A stretch of 64,000 bases of DNA from Euzebya rosea (lineage in GTDB: Bacteria > Actinomycetota > Nitriliruptoria > Euzebyales > Euzebyaceae): positions 154,088-218,087 of the forward strand of contig NZ_PGDQ01000010.1 in the NCBI RefSeq assembly GCF_003073135.1, written 5' to 3'. The translations under genes were made by a program, and so were the position numbers. Positions 46,247-55,349 of the stretch are shown here, piece after piece. Below the pieces are notes generated by a model. The model did not search any database. It saw only the letters and a program-made list of their open reading frames with translations, and was not told where the DNA came from. Within the stretch, counting starts at the first letter, position 1, and each line of letters begins with the position of its first letter.

Positions 46247-48342
46247 TGCGTTTCCTCAACAGGTTCTTCGAGGACGATCCGTGCATCCAACGCCGTCAGC
46301 GTGCCGTCCATCGATAGGGCGAGCGGGTTGATGTCCACCGAGACGATGTCGGGGTTGTCGGCAAGCCAGCCGGCGAATGCGACGACAGCGGCCTCGACGG
46401 CGTTGCGGTAGGACGCGACCAGTGGGACACGCCCGAGGACGGAGTGGTCCAGCATCCACTTGGCTGCCTCGGCACCGAGTGGTGCGGGCAGCGTCACCAC
46501 CTCGCCCACGGCCTCGCTCACCGAGCCACCGAGTCCGAGCACGACGCAGGGACCGATGCTGGGATCTCGCACCGCGCCGAGCAGGAGCTCGACCGGGGCT
46601 GGCACCATGGCCTCCACCGTCACCATCGGCGACGGGTCACCGTTGCCAGCCGCCATGGCGAGCAGGTGGTCGGCTGCCGTGACGACTGCCGTGGTATCGG
46701 TCAGGCCGAGCACGACCCCGCCGCCGGCGGCCTTGTGGTTCAGCGTGGGGGAGGACAGCTTCAGGGCCACCGGACCGCCGATGCGCGCCGCGATGGAGCC
46801 CGCCAGCTCCGCCTCCCCCGTGACGTCACCGTCCGGGAATCGCAGACCCGCCGACGCGAGCCGGACGCGTGACGGCCAGTACGGCAGGGTGACCGGCGTG
46901 CCGGACACGGAACCGGGGCGTGGATCGGCGAGGTCGAGTGAAGGCAGGGTTGCGACGTGCCGCAGCCATTGGTCGTAGCCGACGATGATCCGGGCGGCGA
47001 ACGGACCTGAGTCGAACACCGGCGCCTCCCCGCTGCGCAGCAGCGCCACACCCTTGTCGTTGAGGCCATCGACGTGCCGGGCCGCGAGCACCAGCGGGAC
47101 GGGGAGCTCGGCGTTGGCCGCGTCGGAGGCACAGCGGTAGACGAAGTCGTAGTTGTCGGCGAAGGCGGTGATGTTCGCCAGGACCACGTCGACGTCCTGG
47201 GCCCGGTCACGGAGGTGGATCAGGGTGTCGGCGATCGATCGTTGGTCGGTCACGATCGCGCCCCCGGTATCCAACGGGTTGGTCGGTGGGACCATGTTGA
47301 GGTTGGACTCGACCCACTCCCGGCTCTCGTGCGCCAAGGGTGGCAGGACGCACCCGCCGGTGTGGAGGATGTCAGCGACCAGGGCGCCCTCGGCCCCCGA
47401 GGTCGTCATCACCGCCACCCGTTGGAGACGGCCCAGCGTATCGGGCAGCAAGGCCCGGAGCCCGATGAGCGCCGGCACGTCGTTGATCTCGCTGACGACC
47501 AGGGCACCGGCAGCGCGCAGGAGGTCCACGCTCGGACCCACGTCACCGACGATCGCCCCCGTGTGGGTGGCGATCGCGGCGGCGCCTGCGGCTGTCTGGC
47601 CCAGTCTGATGGCCACGACCAGCTTCCCGGCGTCGACCGCCGCGCGGATGGCCCTGACCATCATCGCCGGTCGACGCATCTCCTCGACACCGACCACGAT
47701 GGCGTCGATGCCCGGGTCGGCAGCCGCGTGCTCGGTGAGATCCCAGAGGTCGATGTCGAGCTGCTGCCCGACCGAGGCGGTGTAGGCCAGACCGGTGCCA
47801 TAGCGCGGCAGCAGGTTGCTGATGGTTGCACTCAGCGCACCGCTCTGGGCGAAGACCGCCACGCGTCCAGGGCGCAGGTGGCGGGAATGCGTGCTGGCCC
47901 CGCGCGGCACGAAGGAGTCCCGCAGGTTCGACAACCCGGAGGTGTTCGGCCCGAGGAGTCGCATACCGGACCCCTCCACGATCTCGTGGAGCGCACGCAG
48001 CGCCGACTCGGAGAGGTCGGATGCAAAGACGATGACGGCCCGGACGCCCTGCTGCGCCGCCAGCCGGCACTGCTCGAGGACCATGCGGCTGGGTACGGCC
48101 ATCACGGCCAGCTCCACCGCCCCGTGCGGCAGGTCGGCCAACGACGGGACGCAGTTGAGTCCGCTGATCGACCGGTGGGAGGGGTGGACGGGGTACACGG
48201 TGCCCTCGAAGCCGAACTCGAGGAGGTTGTGCAGCGCCGCGCCGCCGAACTTCGTGGTGTCCGGCGTGGCCCCCACGACAGCCACGCTTCGGGGAAGCAG
48301 CAGGGCACCGATCCCGCTGCGGTCATCGTCGGGATGATTCAC
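46243..48342 (-). CDS. NDP-forming acyl-CoA synthetase, fused alpha-beta
   Basis: 699 residues. A CoA-binding Rossmann domain (LLPRSVAVVGATPDTTKFGG, about 14-110) is followed by a ligase domain with the phospho-His site ATHTGAIVGD (His260) and a C-terminal ATP-grasp domain with KLSSPTLNHKAAGGGVVLGL. It makes an acyl-CoA through an acyl-phosphate, not an adenylate. The GTG at 48342 overlaps the Rieske alpha stop (GTGA). It sits between alpha and beta subunits of one oxygenase, suggesting that the oxygenase substrate is a CoA ester. Confidence 0.87.
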   Translation of the reverse strand: MNHPDDDRSGIGALLLPRSVAVVGATPDTTKFGGAALHNLLEFGFEGTVYPVHPSHRSISGLNCVPSLADLPHGAVELAVMAVPSRMVLEQCRLAAQQGVRAVIVFASDLSESALRALHEIVEGSGMRLLGPNTSGLSNLRDSFVPRGASTHSRHLRPGRVAVFAQSGALSATISNLLPRYGTGLAYTASVGQQLDIDLWDLTEHAAADPGIDAIVVGVEEMRRPAMMVRAIRAAVDAGKLVVAIRLGQTAAGAAAIATHTGAIVGDVGPSVDLLRAAGALVVSEINDVPALIGLRALLPDTLGRLQRVAVMTTSGAEGALVADILHTGGCVLPPLAHESREWVESNLNMVPPTNPLDTGGAIVTDQRSIADTLIHLRDRAQDVDVVLANITAFADNYDFVYRCASDAANAELPVPLVLAARHVDGLNDKGVALLRSGEAPVFDSGPFAARIIVGYDQWLRHVATLPSLDLADPRPGSVSGTPVTLPYWPSRVRLASAGLRFPDGDVTGEAELAGSIAARIGGPVALKLSSPTLNHKAAGGGVVLGLTDTTAVVTAADHLLAMAAGNGDPSPMVTVEAMVPAPVELLLGAVRDPSIGPCVVLGLGGSVSEAVGEVVTLPAPLGAEAAKWMLDHSVLGRVPLVASYRNAVEAAVVAFAGWLADNPDIVSVDINPLALSMDGTLTALDARIVLEEPVEETQ

Positions 48343-49601
48343 GAGGTCATCAGCGCCTTGTACTGCCGCCAGAAGGCCCGCTGGGGCAACTCCCCGGTGA
48401 GGTCGGGATCCAGTGTCGCGTAGGCGCGGTCGGGGTCTGGGACGACCCCGGCCCGGCCGCGGGTCAGGTCGACCCATTCCGGCTGGCCGGCCCGGAACCC
48501 TGCCTGGTTGCGCTCGGCGATCTCGGAATCGTCGGCGATGAGCATTCCCGCAGGGCCCATGGCGGCCTCGGACCGGCGGAGCTGGCGCAGGGAGATGTCC
48601 TCGCAGCCAGGGATCGTGATCGCGGCGGTCCAGCTGTTGGTGACGTTGGGTCCCACCGGCTCGGCCACGAAGATGTTGAACTCCGCCAGGAACAGGTTGG
48701 GGAAGATGACGCCGTGTGGGGGCCCGGCGACGAAGCGGTCGTGGGCCTCCGCCTCCCCGTAGGCCTGCACCATCGCCGCGGTGTAGTCGGGCAGCTTCTG
48801 GCGGGTCGCCGACCCGATCCAGAGGAACTCCTCATCCTGGCGACGGTGTTCGGATTCGAACAGGATCTCGGAATGTCCGCCGCCCAGGTCCCGTACTGCG
48901 GCACCGCTCTTCTGCCCGTACGTGATGCCCTTGCGCGGCCCGGAGGCCCCCTCAAACAGGGAGGCGTGGGTGAACTGGACGTGGTACCCATCGACCTGGT
49001 TCTCCATCACCGCCTTCCAGTTGGCCCCGAGCCGGTGGTGCAGCCAGCCCTTGGCAAGGCTGATCTCACCCGTGGGCGACATGCCGGACAGGCGGGCGAG
49101 CATGTCACGCCCGCCATCGCCCAGGTGTGTGTCGAGGTCCGGACCGTCCGGCGCGAAGGACACGAACACGAAGCCGTGGCGGACATCGGTCCGCGGGGCC
49201 GCCATGCTCATGGTGCCCCGAAGCTGCTCGATGGGTTCGTCATACCCCTTGGCGAACGGGATCCCTGACAGCTGCCCGTCGTTGCGGTAGGTCCAGCCGT
49301 GATAGTGGCAGCGATAGGAGGTCGCGTTGCCGCGGTCCTGGACGCAGACCCGGTTGCCCCGGTGGGCGCACCGGTTGTACAGGACGGCAATCGTCCCATC
49401 GGCGGTCCGGGACAGGATCAGGGGCTCCCCGGCGATGTCCCTCGTGACGTAGTCCCCGACCTCGGGGATCTCGCTGGAGTGGCCGGCGAAGAGCCATCCG
49501 GCCCTGAAGATGCGGTCCATCTCCAGGCGATACACCTCATCATCGGTGTACAGGGAACCGTGGACACGCTCCTCGGTGATGCGGTCGTGCAATGCCGTCA
49601 T
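48339..49601 (-). CDS. Rieske ring-hydroxylating oxygenase alpha subunit 1
   Basis: 420 residues. Rieske ligands Cys78/His80 (CAHRGNRVC) and Cys98/His101 (CHYHGW); mononuclear iron His207 and His212 with bridging Asp204 in ENQVDGYHVQFTH. Resembles benzoate/anthranilate-type enzymes. Product: a cis-dihydrodiol or, after loss of a leaving group, a catechol. No electron-transfer gene accompanies it. Confidence 0.9.
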   Translation of the reverse strand: MTALHDRITEERVHGSLYTDDEVYRLEMDRIFRAGWLFAGHSSEIPEVGDYVTRDIAGEPLILSRTADGTIAVLYNRCAHRGNRVCVQDRGNATSYRCHYHGWTYRNDGQLSGIPFAKGYDEPIEQLRGTMSMAAPRTDVRHGFVFVSFAPDGPDLDTHLGDGGRDMLARLSGMSPTGEISLAKGWLHHRLGANWKAVMENQVDGYHVQFTHASLFEGASGPRKGITYGQKSGAAVRDLGGGHSEILFESEHRRQDEEFLWIGSATRQKLPDYTAAMVQAYGEAEAHDRFVAGPPHGVIFPNLFLAEFNIFVAEPVGPNVTNSWTAAITIPGCEDISLRQLRRSEAAMGPAGMLIADDSEIAERNQAGFRAGQPEWVDLTRGRAGVVPDPDRAYATLDPDLTGELPQRAFWRQYKALMTS

Positions 49602-49634
49602 GGCTCGTCCTCTCCGTCGTGGCCGTCGTCGGGG

Positions 49635-50867
49635 TCAACCCTCTGCGGCGATGGCCGCGTCGAGATAGGTGTGGTCCACGTACTCCTCGTATCCGATCGC
49701 GTCGGCCGCCTCGATCGACCCGCCGGCGATGAAGATCTCCATCGCGTTGTCGAAAGAGTCCTGTGGGAGGTGCAGGTCGTGCCAGACGTAGGGGGCCAGC
49801 ACGGGGTCATCGACGTAGAGCTCGATGGCCTGGATGAGGAACTCCTCCTCGATCACCGAGGACCCGCCCTGGAGGATGGGGATCGACACGTCGATCACCT
49901 CTTCGCGGTTGGCGGGGTCCTCGACGAACTCGATGAGCCGCAGCAACGCCCGCATGAAGCAGGTGGCCACCACGTCGTTGGCCTCTGCCCACGCCCTGGT
50001 CGTGAGGATCTGCAGGGCGGAGATCTTCGGCACCTCGGTGCCCTCCGGGGCGAACCCGTAGGTGGTGAAGCCCTCCGCGGCCGCCAGGAAGTTCGTGGGC
50101 GGGGCAGCTGGCAGCGCGTCGATCTGGCCGCCCCGAAGGGCAAGGAACGCCTCGGCGGTGGCCCCGGCCTGCACGAACTCCAGCTCGGTCTCGGGGTCCA
50201 GGCCGGCCAGCTCGGCCATGAGGCGGAACGCATGGGCGTTGACCCCGTTGACGTTGGAGACCCCGACCGTCGCCCCGCGCAGATCGTCCCACGTGGTGAA
50301 CTCCGGCGCGGACACGGGCTCCCAGATCGAGGAGTTCACCGCGCCGGCGATGGCGATGGCGTCAGCGCCTTGGGAGGCCGAGATCATGCCCGCCGAGCCC
50401 ATGACGTTGACATCCAGCTCACCGGCGGTAAGACCGTTGAGCAGGTCGGTGGCGCTGGCGAAGGCGACATCGTCGATGGTGATGTTCACTTCGTCGAAGA
50501 ACCCGAACTCGTCGGCCATCGCGATCCAGTACCCGCTGGTCATGCCGTGGCGGCCGGTCTGCAGCCCCACGGTGACGGTCGTGGGATCCGAGGCGCCGGG
50601 GGCACAGGGATCATCCTCGGCCACCGGCGTGGGGGCGGCCGGCTGGTCGTCGGAAGGTTCCCCGGACTCCTCGGTCGCGGCCGACGTCGCCGATGGGTCC
50701 GACGTCGGGTCGTCGGCCGGTGTTTCCTCGGCGACGTCCTCGGAGGGGCCGTCGTCCACCGACACCTCATCGGAGGAGGAACAGGCCGTGAGCGACAGGA
50801 GCAGGGCAACCATCATGGCGAGCCACCGCGTGCGTCGGATCGTACGATGCGGGTTGGGGGTGATCAT
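49635..50867 (-). CDS. SsuA/NMT1-type ABC substrate-binding lipoprotein 1
   Basis: 410 residues. Signal peptide with lipobox LTAC (Cys29), then a long acidic linker to about 75, then VTVGLQTGRHGMTSGYWIA, the start of the NMT1/SsuA-like fold. The start at 50867 has GAGGAGG about 10-13 nt upstream. Such proteins feed SsuC/SsuB-type transporters used for sulfonates, phthalates and other aromatic acids. It shares one permease and one ATPase with the 56.3-kb paralogue. Confidence 0.87.
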   Translation of the reverse strand: MITPNPHRTIRRTRWLAMMVALLLSLTACSSSDEVSVDDGPSEDVAEETPADDPTSDPSATSAATEESGEPSDDQPAAPTPVAEDDPCAPGASDPTTVTVGLQTGRHGMTSGYWIAMADEFGFFDEVNITIDDVAFASATDLLNGLTAGELDVNVMGSAGMISASQGADAIAIAGAVNSSIWEPVSAPEFTTWDDLRGATVGVSNVNGVNAHAFRLMAELAGLDPETELEFVQAGATAEAFLALRGGQIDALPAAPPTNFLAAAEGFTTYGFAPEGTEVPKISALQILTTRAWAEANDVVATCFMRALLRLIEFVEDPANREEVIDVSIPILQGGSSVIEEEFLIQAIELYVDDPVLAPYVWHDLHLPQDSFDNAMEIFIAGGSIEAADAIGYEEYVDHTYLDAAIAAEG

Positions 50868-51029
50868 CGAGTTTCGGCTCCTCCTCGAGGGCCGCGTGCA
50901 GCGACCGACGTGATGTGGCGACCGGACGGTCCTCCGGGCTCGCACATTTTTGACCTGGTCGAGCTGAGCGTGACAGAGGAGGATTCCGGTCAGCGGCACA
51001 CTGCCCAGGCGTCCCACAACGCTTGATGC

Positions 51030-52235
51030 TCAGGCGCCCTGCGCGAGACCTGTCTCCAGCCGGCGAAGCAGTGCCCTGGCCGGCGTGCTCGGGTCGTCGA
51101 GCAGGCGCACGGCATCGCCGGCACCGAGGCTGGCGATCTTGCCCTCGTGCTGCGTCGACGACATGGGACGGTCGGGGGAGCCGACTGCTGCGTCACAGCG
51201 CACCTCGGCGCCGTCCACCATCAGGATCGCCGTCGACTGCGGCAGTGCCGGGTCCTCCAGGACCGTCACCCGCTGCGCGTATGCACCGACGTGCGGGTCG
51301 ACCTGATCAAGATCCGCCACCGTCGGAGGGCGGCACCGCAACAGCACGAACGCCGTCAGGTAGGGGATGGAGAACTTGGTCTCCAGCGGTCTGGCCACAT
51401 CGTCGAGCGGGGCTGCCCTTCGCGACAGCGGGTGTACCACCACGCTGGCCGGCGTCCCGCCGGGAACGCCGTCACGGCTGGCCTGCCATGCCGCGTCGAT
51501 GGCGGTGTGGGTCTGGAGGCAGCACGGGTAGGCCTTGACCCAGTTCTCCACCACCGCGTCCGGGCGCATCGGAGCGGCCACCTGATCCGAGCCGTGGGCC
51601 CGTGCCCACTGCTGATCGATCCGTGAACCCAGGTCGGCGCCACCCCGCGCCAGCAGGGCGGCTGTGACACCGGTCTGCGCCGCCAGGCCGACCTGCAACG
51701 ACTTGCCGTCCGACCCGAATGCGGCCTGGAGGCCGCCGGCCCCGAGGGCGGCCAGGCGAACCGCCTGGGTCAGCTCCTCCTGCCCCATGCCGAGGACGGT
51801 CCCGGCGGCCACCGCCGCAGCAGGGCTGCCACACAGCGAGGTGGGGTGCCATCCCCGCTCGTACAACCAGGGGTGGTGGGCGCGGGTCATGGCCGCCATG
51901 AACTCCCACCCCCGTCGATGTCCCTCGGCAACCGTCTCGACGTCGGCATCCACAAGACAGGCTGTGGCGAGGGCCGCGGCGACGGTCGGGCAGCTGAGGT
52001 GGGCCAGCCCCGGGGTGAAGGTGTCGTCGAAGTCCAGCACATGGCCGACGACGGCCAGCCAACGCGCCATCAGGCTTGGGTCGTCGGAACCCCTGGGGAC
52101 GGCACGACCCAACGGGGTGGCGGCACCGCCGACCATGCAGGCAACGGTGTCCCGCAGGGCCATGCGATGGCCGACCTGCCCGTCCACCTGGGCGATCCGC
52201 TCCGGCCATGCCGCGCCGGGGGGCACCGCGGTCAC
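51030..52235 (-). CDS. MmgE/PrpD-family protein
   Basis: 401 residues. FDDTFTPGLAHLSCPTVAAAL and HPTSLCGSPAAAVAAGTVLGM match the MmgE/PrpD (2-methylcitrate dehydratase) fold; the C-terminal part is complete. Members in aromatic operons are often of unknown function and may act on short hydroxy-acids or lactones. GTG start overlapping the SDR stop by 4 nt. Confidence 0.83.
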   Translation of the reverse strand: MTAVPPGAAWPERIAQVDGQVGHRMALRDTVACMVGGAATPLGRAVPRGSDDPSLMARWLAVVGHVLDFDDTFTPGLAHLSCPTVAAALATACLVDADVETVAEGHRRGWEFMAAMTRAHHPWLYERGWHPTSLCGSPAAAVAAGTVLGMGQEELTQAVRLAALGAGGLQAAFGSDGKSLQVGLAAQTGVTAALLARGGADLGSRIDQQWARAHGSDQVAAPMRPDAVVENWVKAYPCCLQTHTAIDAAWQASRDGVPGGTPASVVVHPLSRRAAPLDDVARPLETKFSIPYLTAFVLLRCRPPTVADLDQVDPHVGAYAQRVTVLEDPALPQSTAILMVDGAEVRCDAAVGSPDRPMSSTQHEGKIASLGAGDAVRLLDDPSTPARALLRRLETGLAQGA

Positions 52236-52975
52236 AGCGACCTGCTCGAGCCACCGTCGACGACGACCGCCGACCCGGTCGTGTAGGAGGCCGCGGGTGA
52301 CAGCAGGAACGCCGCGGTCCGCCCGAACTCCTCAGGACGCCCCGCCCTCCCCAGCGGGACATCCTGGACGAACGCGCTGTCTCCGGCGACCCCACCGGAC
52401 AGCTCACGAAGTCGCTCCGTCGCGAACGCACCGGGCAGGATCATGTTCACGCGGACCCCTCGCTCGCCCAATGGCCGCGAGAGGTGCTTGACGTAGCCCC
52501 ACACACCCGGCCGCGACAGGTTCGACCCGACGAGGCTGTCGGCAGGCTCTCGAACCGTGACCGACCCGACCACCAGCATGGCGGCGCCTTCGGGAAGCGC
52601 CCCTCCGAGGTCCCGGAGCAGCCGCACGACAGCCGCAAGACCGAGATCCACCGTCGCGGTCAACGCCTGGTCAGTGATCTCCAACGCCCCTCCCGAGGGG
52701 GGGCCCCAGTGGTTGATGAGCGCGCCATGGAGCCCGCCGAAGCGCGCACGTGCAGCCTCGACCAAGGCCTTCCCGCAGGCGGGATCCCGGAGGTCGAGCT
52801 GGACCCCGTGCGCGCGCTCGCCGAGCTCGGAAGCCGTTCGTGCCGCACGGTCACGATCGCGGGAGGCGACGACCACGTTGGCCCCCTCGGCGACCAGGAC
52901 CTCCGCCACCGCCCGGCCAAGGCCCCTGGTCGACCCGGTCATGGCGAAGGTCCGCCCGTCCAGCTCAAGGTCCAT
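52232..52975 (-). CDS. atypical short-chain dehydrogenase-like protein
   Basis: 247 residues, SDR fold with TGSTRGLG (13-20) and a normal end (TTGSAVVVDGG). The usual YxxxK site reads VWGYVKHLSR: Lys is present but Trp stands where Tyr is expected, and INHWG replaces NNAG. It belongs to the atypical SDR group or may have lost classical dehydrogenase chemistry. It lies between the ABC ATPase and the PrpD-like gene. Confidence 0.8.
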   Translation of the reverse strand: MDLELDGRTFAMTGSTRGLGRAVAEVLVAEGANVVVASRDRDRAARTASELGERAHGVQLDLRDPACGKALVEAARARFGGLHGALINHWGPPSGGALEITDQALTATVDLGLAAVVRLLRDLGGALPEGAAMLVVGSVTVREPADSLVGSNLSRPGVWGYVKHLSRPLGERGVRVNMILPGAFATERLRELSGGVAGDSAFVQDVPLGRAGRPEEFGRTAAFLLSPAASYTTGSAVVVDGGSSRSL

Positions 52976-52987
52976 CGGGCGCCCGCC

Positions 52988-53818
52988 TCATGCAGACGTG
53001 CGGTCGGCGGACGGGCGTTGGGCATGCCCCAGCATCGCCCAGATCTCCCTTGCCTGTTCCGCGAGCTCTGGTGAGCGCTGGAACTCCTCGTCGCGCATCT
53101 CGGGTGCGTCCACGCGCACCGTCTCGACGATCCGCCCTGGGTGGGTGGCCATCACGACAACCCGATCGGCGAGGAAGACGGCCTCGCGAATGTCATGGGT
53201 GACGAACAGAACGGTTGCACGCAGATGGGCGGCGATCGCGGTCAGCTCACGCTGCAGGTGCTCCTTGGTCATCGCGTCCAGCGCGCTGAACGGTTCATCC
53301 ATCAGCAGGACGTTGGGATCAATGGCCAGTGCCCGGGCGAGGTTGACCCGCTGCTGCATGCCCCCGGACAGCTGCGACGGGTAGTAGTCCCGGAACTGGC
53401 TGAGCCCTGTCAGCTCCAACAGCTCCGTCATGCGCTCCTCACCGGTGGCTCGCTGGTCGCGCCGGCACTGCAGCTCAAGACCGAAGGCGATGTTGTCCTC
53501 GACGGTGCGCCATGGCAGGAGGGAGGACTGCTGGAACACGAAGCTCCGAGTCACCACGTCCCCGCCGGCGTCGAAGGTGACCTCCCCGGAGCTTGGCTGC
53601 TCCAGCCCCATGACGATCCGCAGCAGCGTGGTCTTGCCGCAGCCGGATGGTCCGACCACGGCGACGAACTCGCCGGCGGTGATGTCCAGGGCCACATCGT
53701 GCAGCGCCGTGAAGGTGCTGCCGTTGGGACTGGCGAACGTGCGATTCACCGCGGTCGCGGTGATGGCCACGCCCTCCCGCGTTCCCAGGGTGTCGGCGTG
53801 CGCGGCGGATCGGGGCAT
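52988..53818 (-). CDS. SsuB/TauB-type ABC ATPase
   Basis: 276 residues. Walker A GPSGCGKT (56-63), Q-loop SFVFQQSSLLPWRT, signature LSGGMQQR, Walker B LLMDEPFSALD and H-loop VTHDIREAVFLAD, all typical of nitrate/sulfonate/taurine-type importers. The ATG shares one base with the preceding stop (TGATG). It drives the permease at 55.3-56.2 kb. Confidence 0.9.
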   Translation of the reverse strand: MPRSAAHADTLGTREGVAITATAVNRTFASPNGSTFTALHDVALDITAGEFVAVVGPSGCGKTTLLRIVMGLEQPSSGEVTFDAGGDVVTRSFVFQQSSLLPWRTVEDNIAFGLELQCRRDQRATGEERMTELLELTGLSQFRDYYPSQLSGGMQQRVNLARALAIDPNVLLMDEPFSALDAMTKEHLQRELTAIAAHLRATVLFVTHDIREAVFLADRVVVMATHPGRIVETVRVDAPEMRDEEFQRSPELAEQAREIWAMLGHAQRPSADRTSA

Positions 53819-54096
53819 CAGGCAACTCCTTGATCGGGGTCTGACATTTCCCCAGGCGTGTGCTCGGGGGGTTCGTGGTAGGCGCCCACGGCGAGCCAGC
53901 GGCGTCGGTCTGCGTCGGTTGCCAGGCAGAAGCTGGCCAACTCCAGCGGTTCGAGGTAGACGACGGCATCGCCGTCGAGGTCCTCGACCCGCAACCGGGG
54001 TCCGTTGGCCGATGTGTCGAGCCGCACGCGGACCGCGGCGAACTCACTCGCCACGACGACGCCGTCGTGCTCCCATCGCGGATCGTTGGTGGTCAT
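53818..54096 (-). CDS. small conserved-looking protein of unknown function
   Basis: 92 residues, starting MTTNDPRWEHDGVVVASEF. Beta-rich and acidic; no signal, membrane segment or cysteine cluster; the pattern VYLEPLELASFCLATDADRR is the longest protein-like run. Tight packing (4-nt and 1-nt overlaps) between MFS and ATPase genes supports it being real. I recognise no family. Confidence 0.65.
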   Translation of the reverse strand: MTTNDPRWEHDGVVVASEFAAVRVRLDTSANGPRLRVEDLDGDAVVYLEPLELASFCLATDADRRRWLAVGAYHEPPEHTPGEMSDPDQGVA

Positions 54097-55349
54097 GGAA
54101 CCTCCTGGATGCGGAGCTGCATCCGGCGGGGGACCACGGTGGCGACAAGGGCCATCATGACGAGTGCACCGAACGCGGGAGTGTAGGTGTTGAAGGTGTC
54201 AACCAACCACCCGAAGGAGACAGGGCCGACCATGTAGCCGGCGTAGAACAGCATCATCACCAGCCCGGTGGCCTGTCCCGACCGGGCAGATGGGACGGCG
54301 CTCGTGGTCGTCAGCATCGCCACCACCACCCAGGCGCTGGAGAACGACGCGTAGACCACCAGGGCGAGGAGGAGCAGTGGGTAGGAGATCGTCCCAAGCA
54401 CCGCAACCAGGACACCGCCGACGGCGGTGCCGAACGCCATGACCTGGAGCAACCGGCGCGGGTCGGTGTGCCGATCAGCCACCCGTCCCCATGACAGCCG
54501 TGCCACAACCCCGACGCCCCCCAGCACCGCCGTCACCAGCCCAGCCGCACCCGTGCCGATGTCGAGTGACTCGAAGGCGAACAGCGGGGCATAGGTGCTC
54601 CCTGAGGAGACGGCTGCTCCCATGATGCCGGTGTAGGCCAGGAGGAGCCGCAACGGGTCACGGACCTCGTCCGGCATCCGGGGACTGGGCGGGCTGCCTG
54701 CCACGTCGGCGACCTGCTGCGCGCTGGGCGCCCCACCCGTGCCCCACGGCCTCCACACCAACAGCAGTCCTCCAAGTGGCAGGACGGCGCTGACCAGCAG
54801 AGCCTCGCGCCAGCGACCCGCCGCCGCAGCCAGCGGGAGCACGAGACCGGCGAGCAGGATGCCCACGTTGACGCCGGACTGCTTGATCCCCATGATCACG
54901 CCGCGTCTTCCGACGGCGTAGCGGGACATGATGAGGTCGTTGGTCACCGGGTTCGACCCGCCCATTGCCACCCCCGCCAGCATGACGGCAGGGAGGAGCC
55001 AGACGAAGCCTGGGGCCAGGGCGGCCACGACGAAGCCGGCGGTCGACGCCACGAACAGCGCGGTCGCCACGCGTCCGGCGGAGGCTCGGTCGATCCATCG
55101 ACCCCACGACCACGCGGTGAGGCAGGCGACCATGGACAGGACCGCCGGAAGTGCGCCGACCTCGGTTCGCGACAGTCCGAGTTCCTCTCGAAGCACCGGC
55201 GCGATGGCGGTCAGTCCCAGCTGGAGGTAGGGCCCGACCGCCATGGCGAGGACGAGCAGGAGGGGAAACGACAGCCCGCTGCCGTCCCCGTCGTCCGTGG
55301 CACCTCCAACATGGCCGACGTCCGGTTGGGGCCGGTTCAAGGGCGCCAC
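54093..55349 (-). CDS. MFS transporter
   Basis: 418 residues, twelve hydrophobic segments. SWGRWIDRASAGRVATALF after helix 2 is the MFS loop motif, and GIKQSGVNVGILLAG the helix 5 region, as in cyanate/aromatic-acid type permeases. The GTG at 55349 overlaps the permease gene by 13 nt; a TTG at 55340 would give the 4-nt overlap common here. Substrate unknown, perhaps the same acid as the ABC system or an exported product. Confidence 0.85.
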   Translation of the reverse strand: MAPLNRPQPDVGHVGGATDDGDGSGLSFPLLLVLAMAVGPYLQLGLTAIAPVLREELGLSRTEVGALPAVLSMVACLTAWSWGRWIDRASAGRVATALFVASTAGFVVAALAPGFVWLLPAVMLAGVAMGGSNPVTNDLIMSRYAVGRRGVIMGIKQSGVNVGILLAGLVLPLAAAAGRWREALLVSAVLPLGGLLLVWRPWGTGGAPSAQQVADVAGSPPSPRMPDEVRDPLRLLLAYTGIMGAAVSSGSTYAPLFAFESLDIGTGAAGLVTAVLGGVGVVARLSWGRVADRHTDPRRLLQVMAFGTAVGGVLVAVLGTISYPLLLLALVVYASFSSAWVVVAMLTTTSAVPSARSGQATGLVMMLFYAGYMVGPVSFGWLVDTFNTYTPAFGALVMMALVATVVPRRMQLRIQEVP

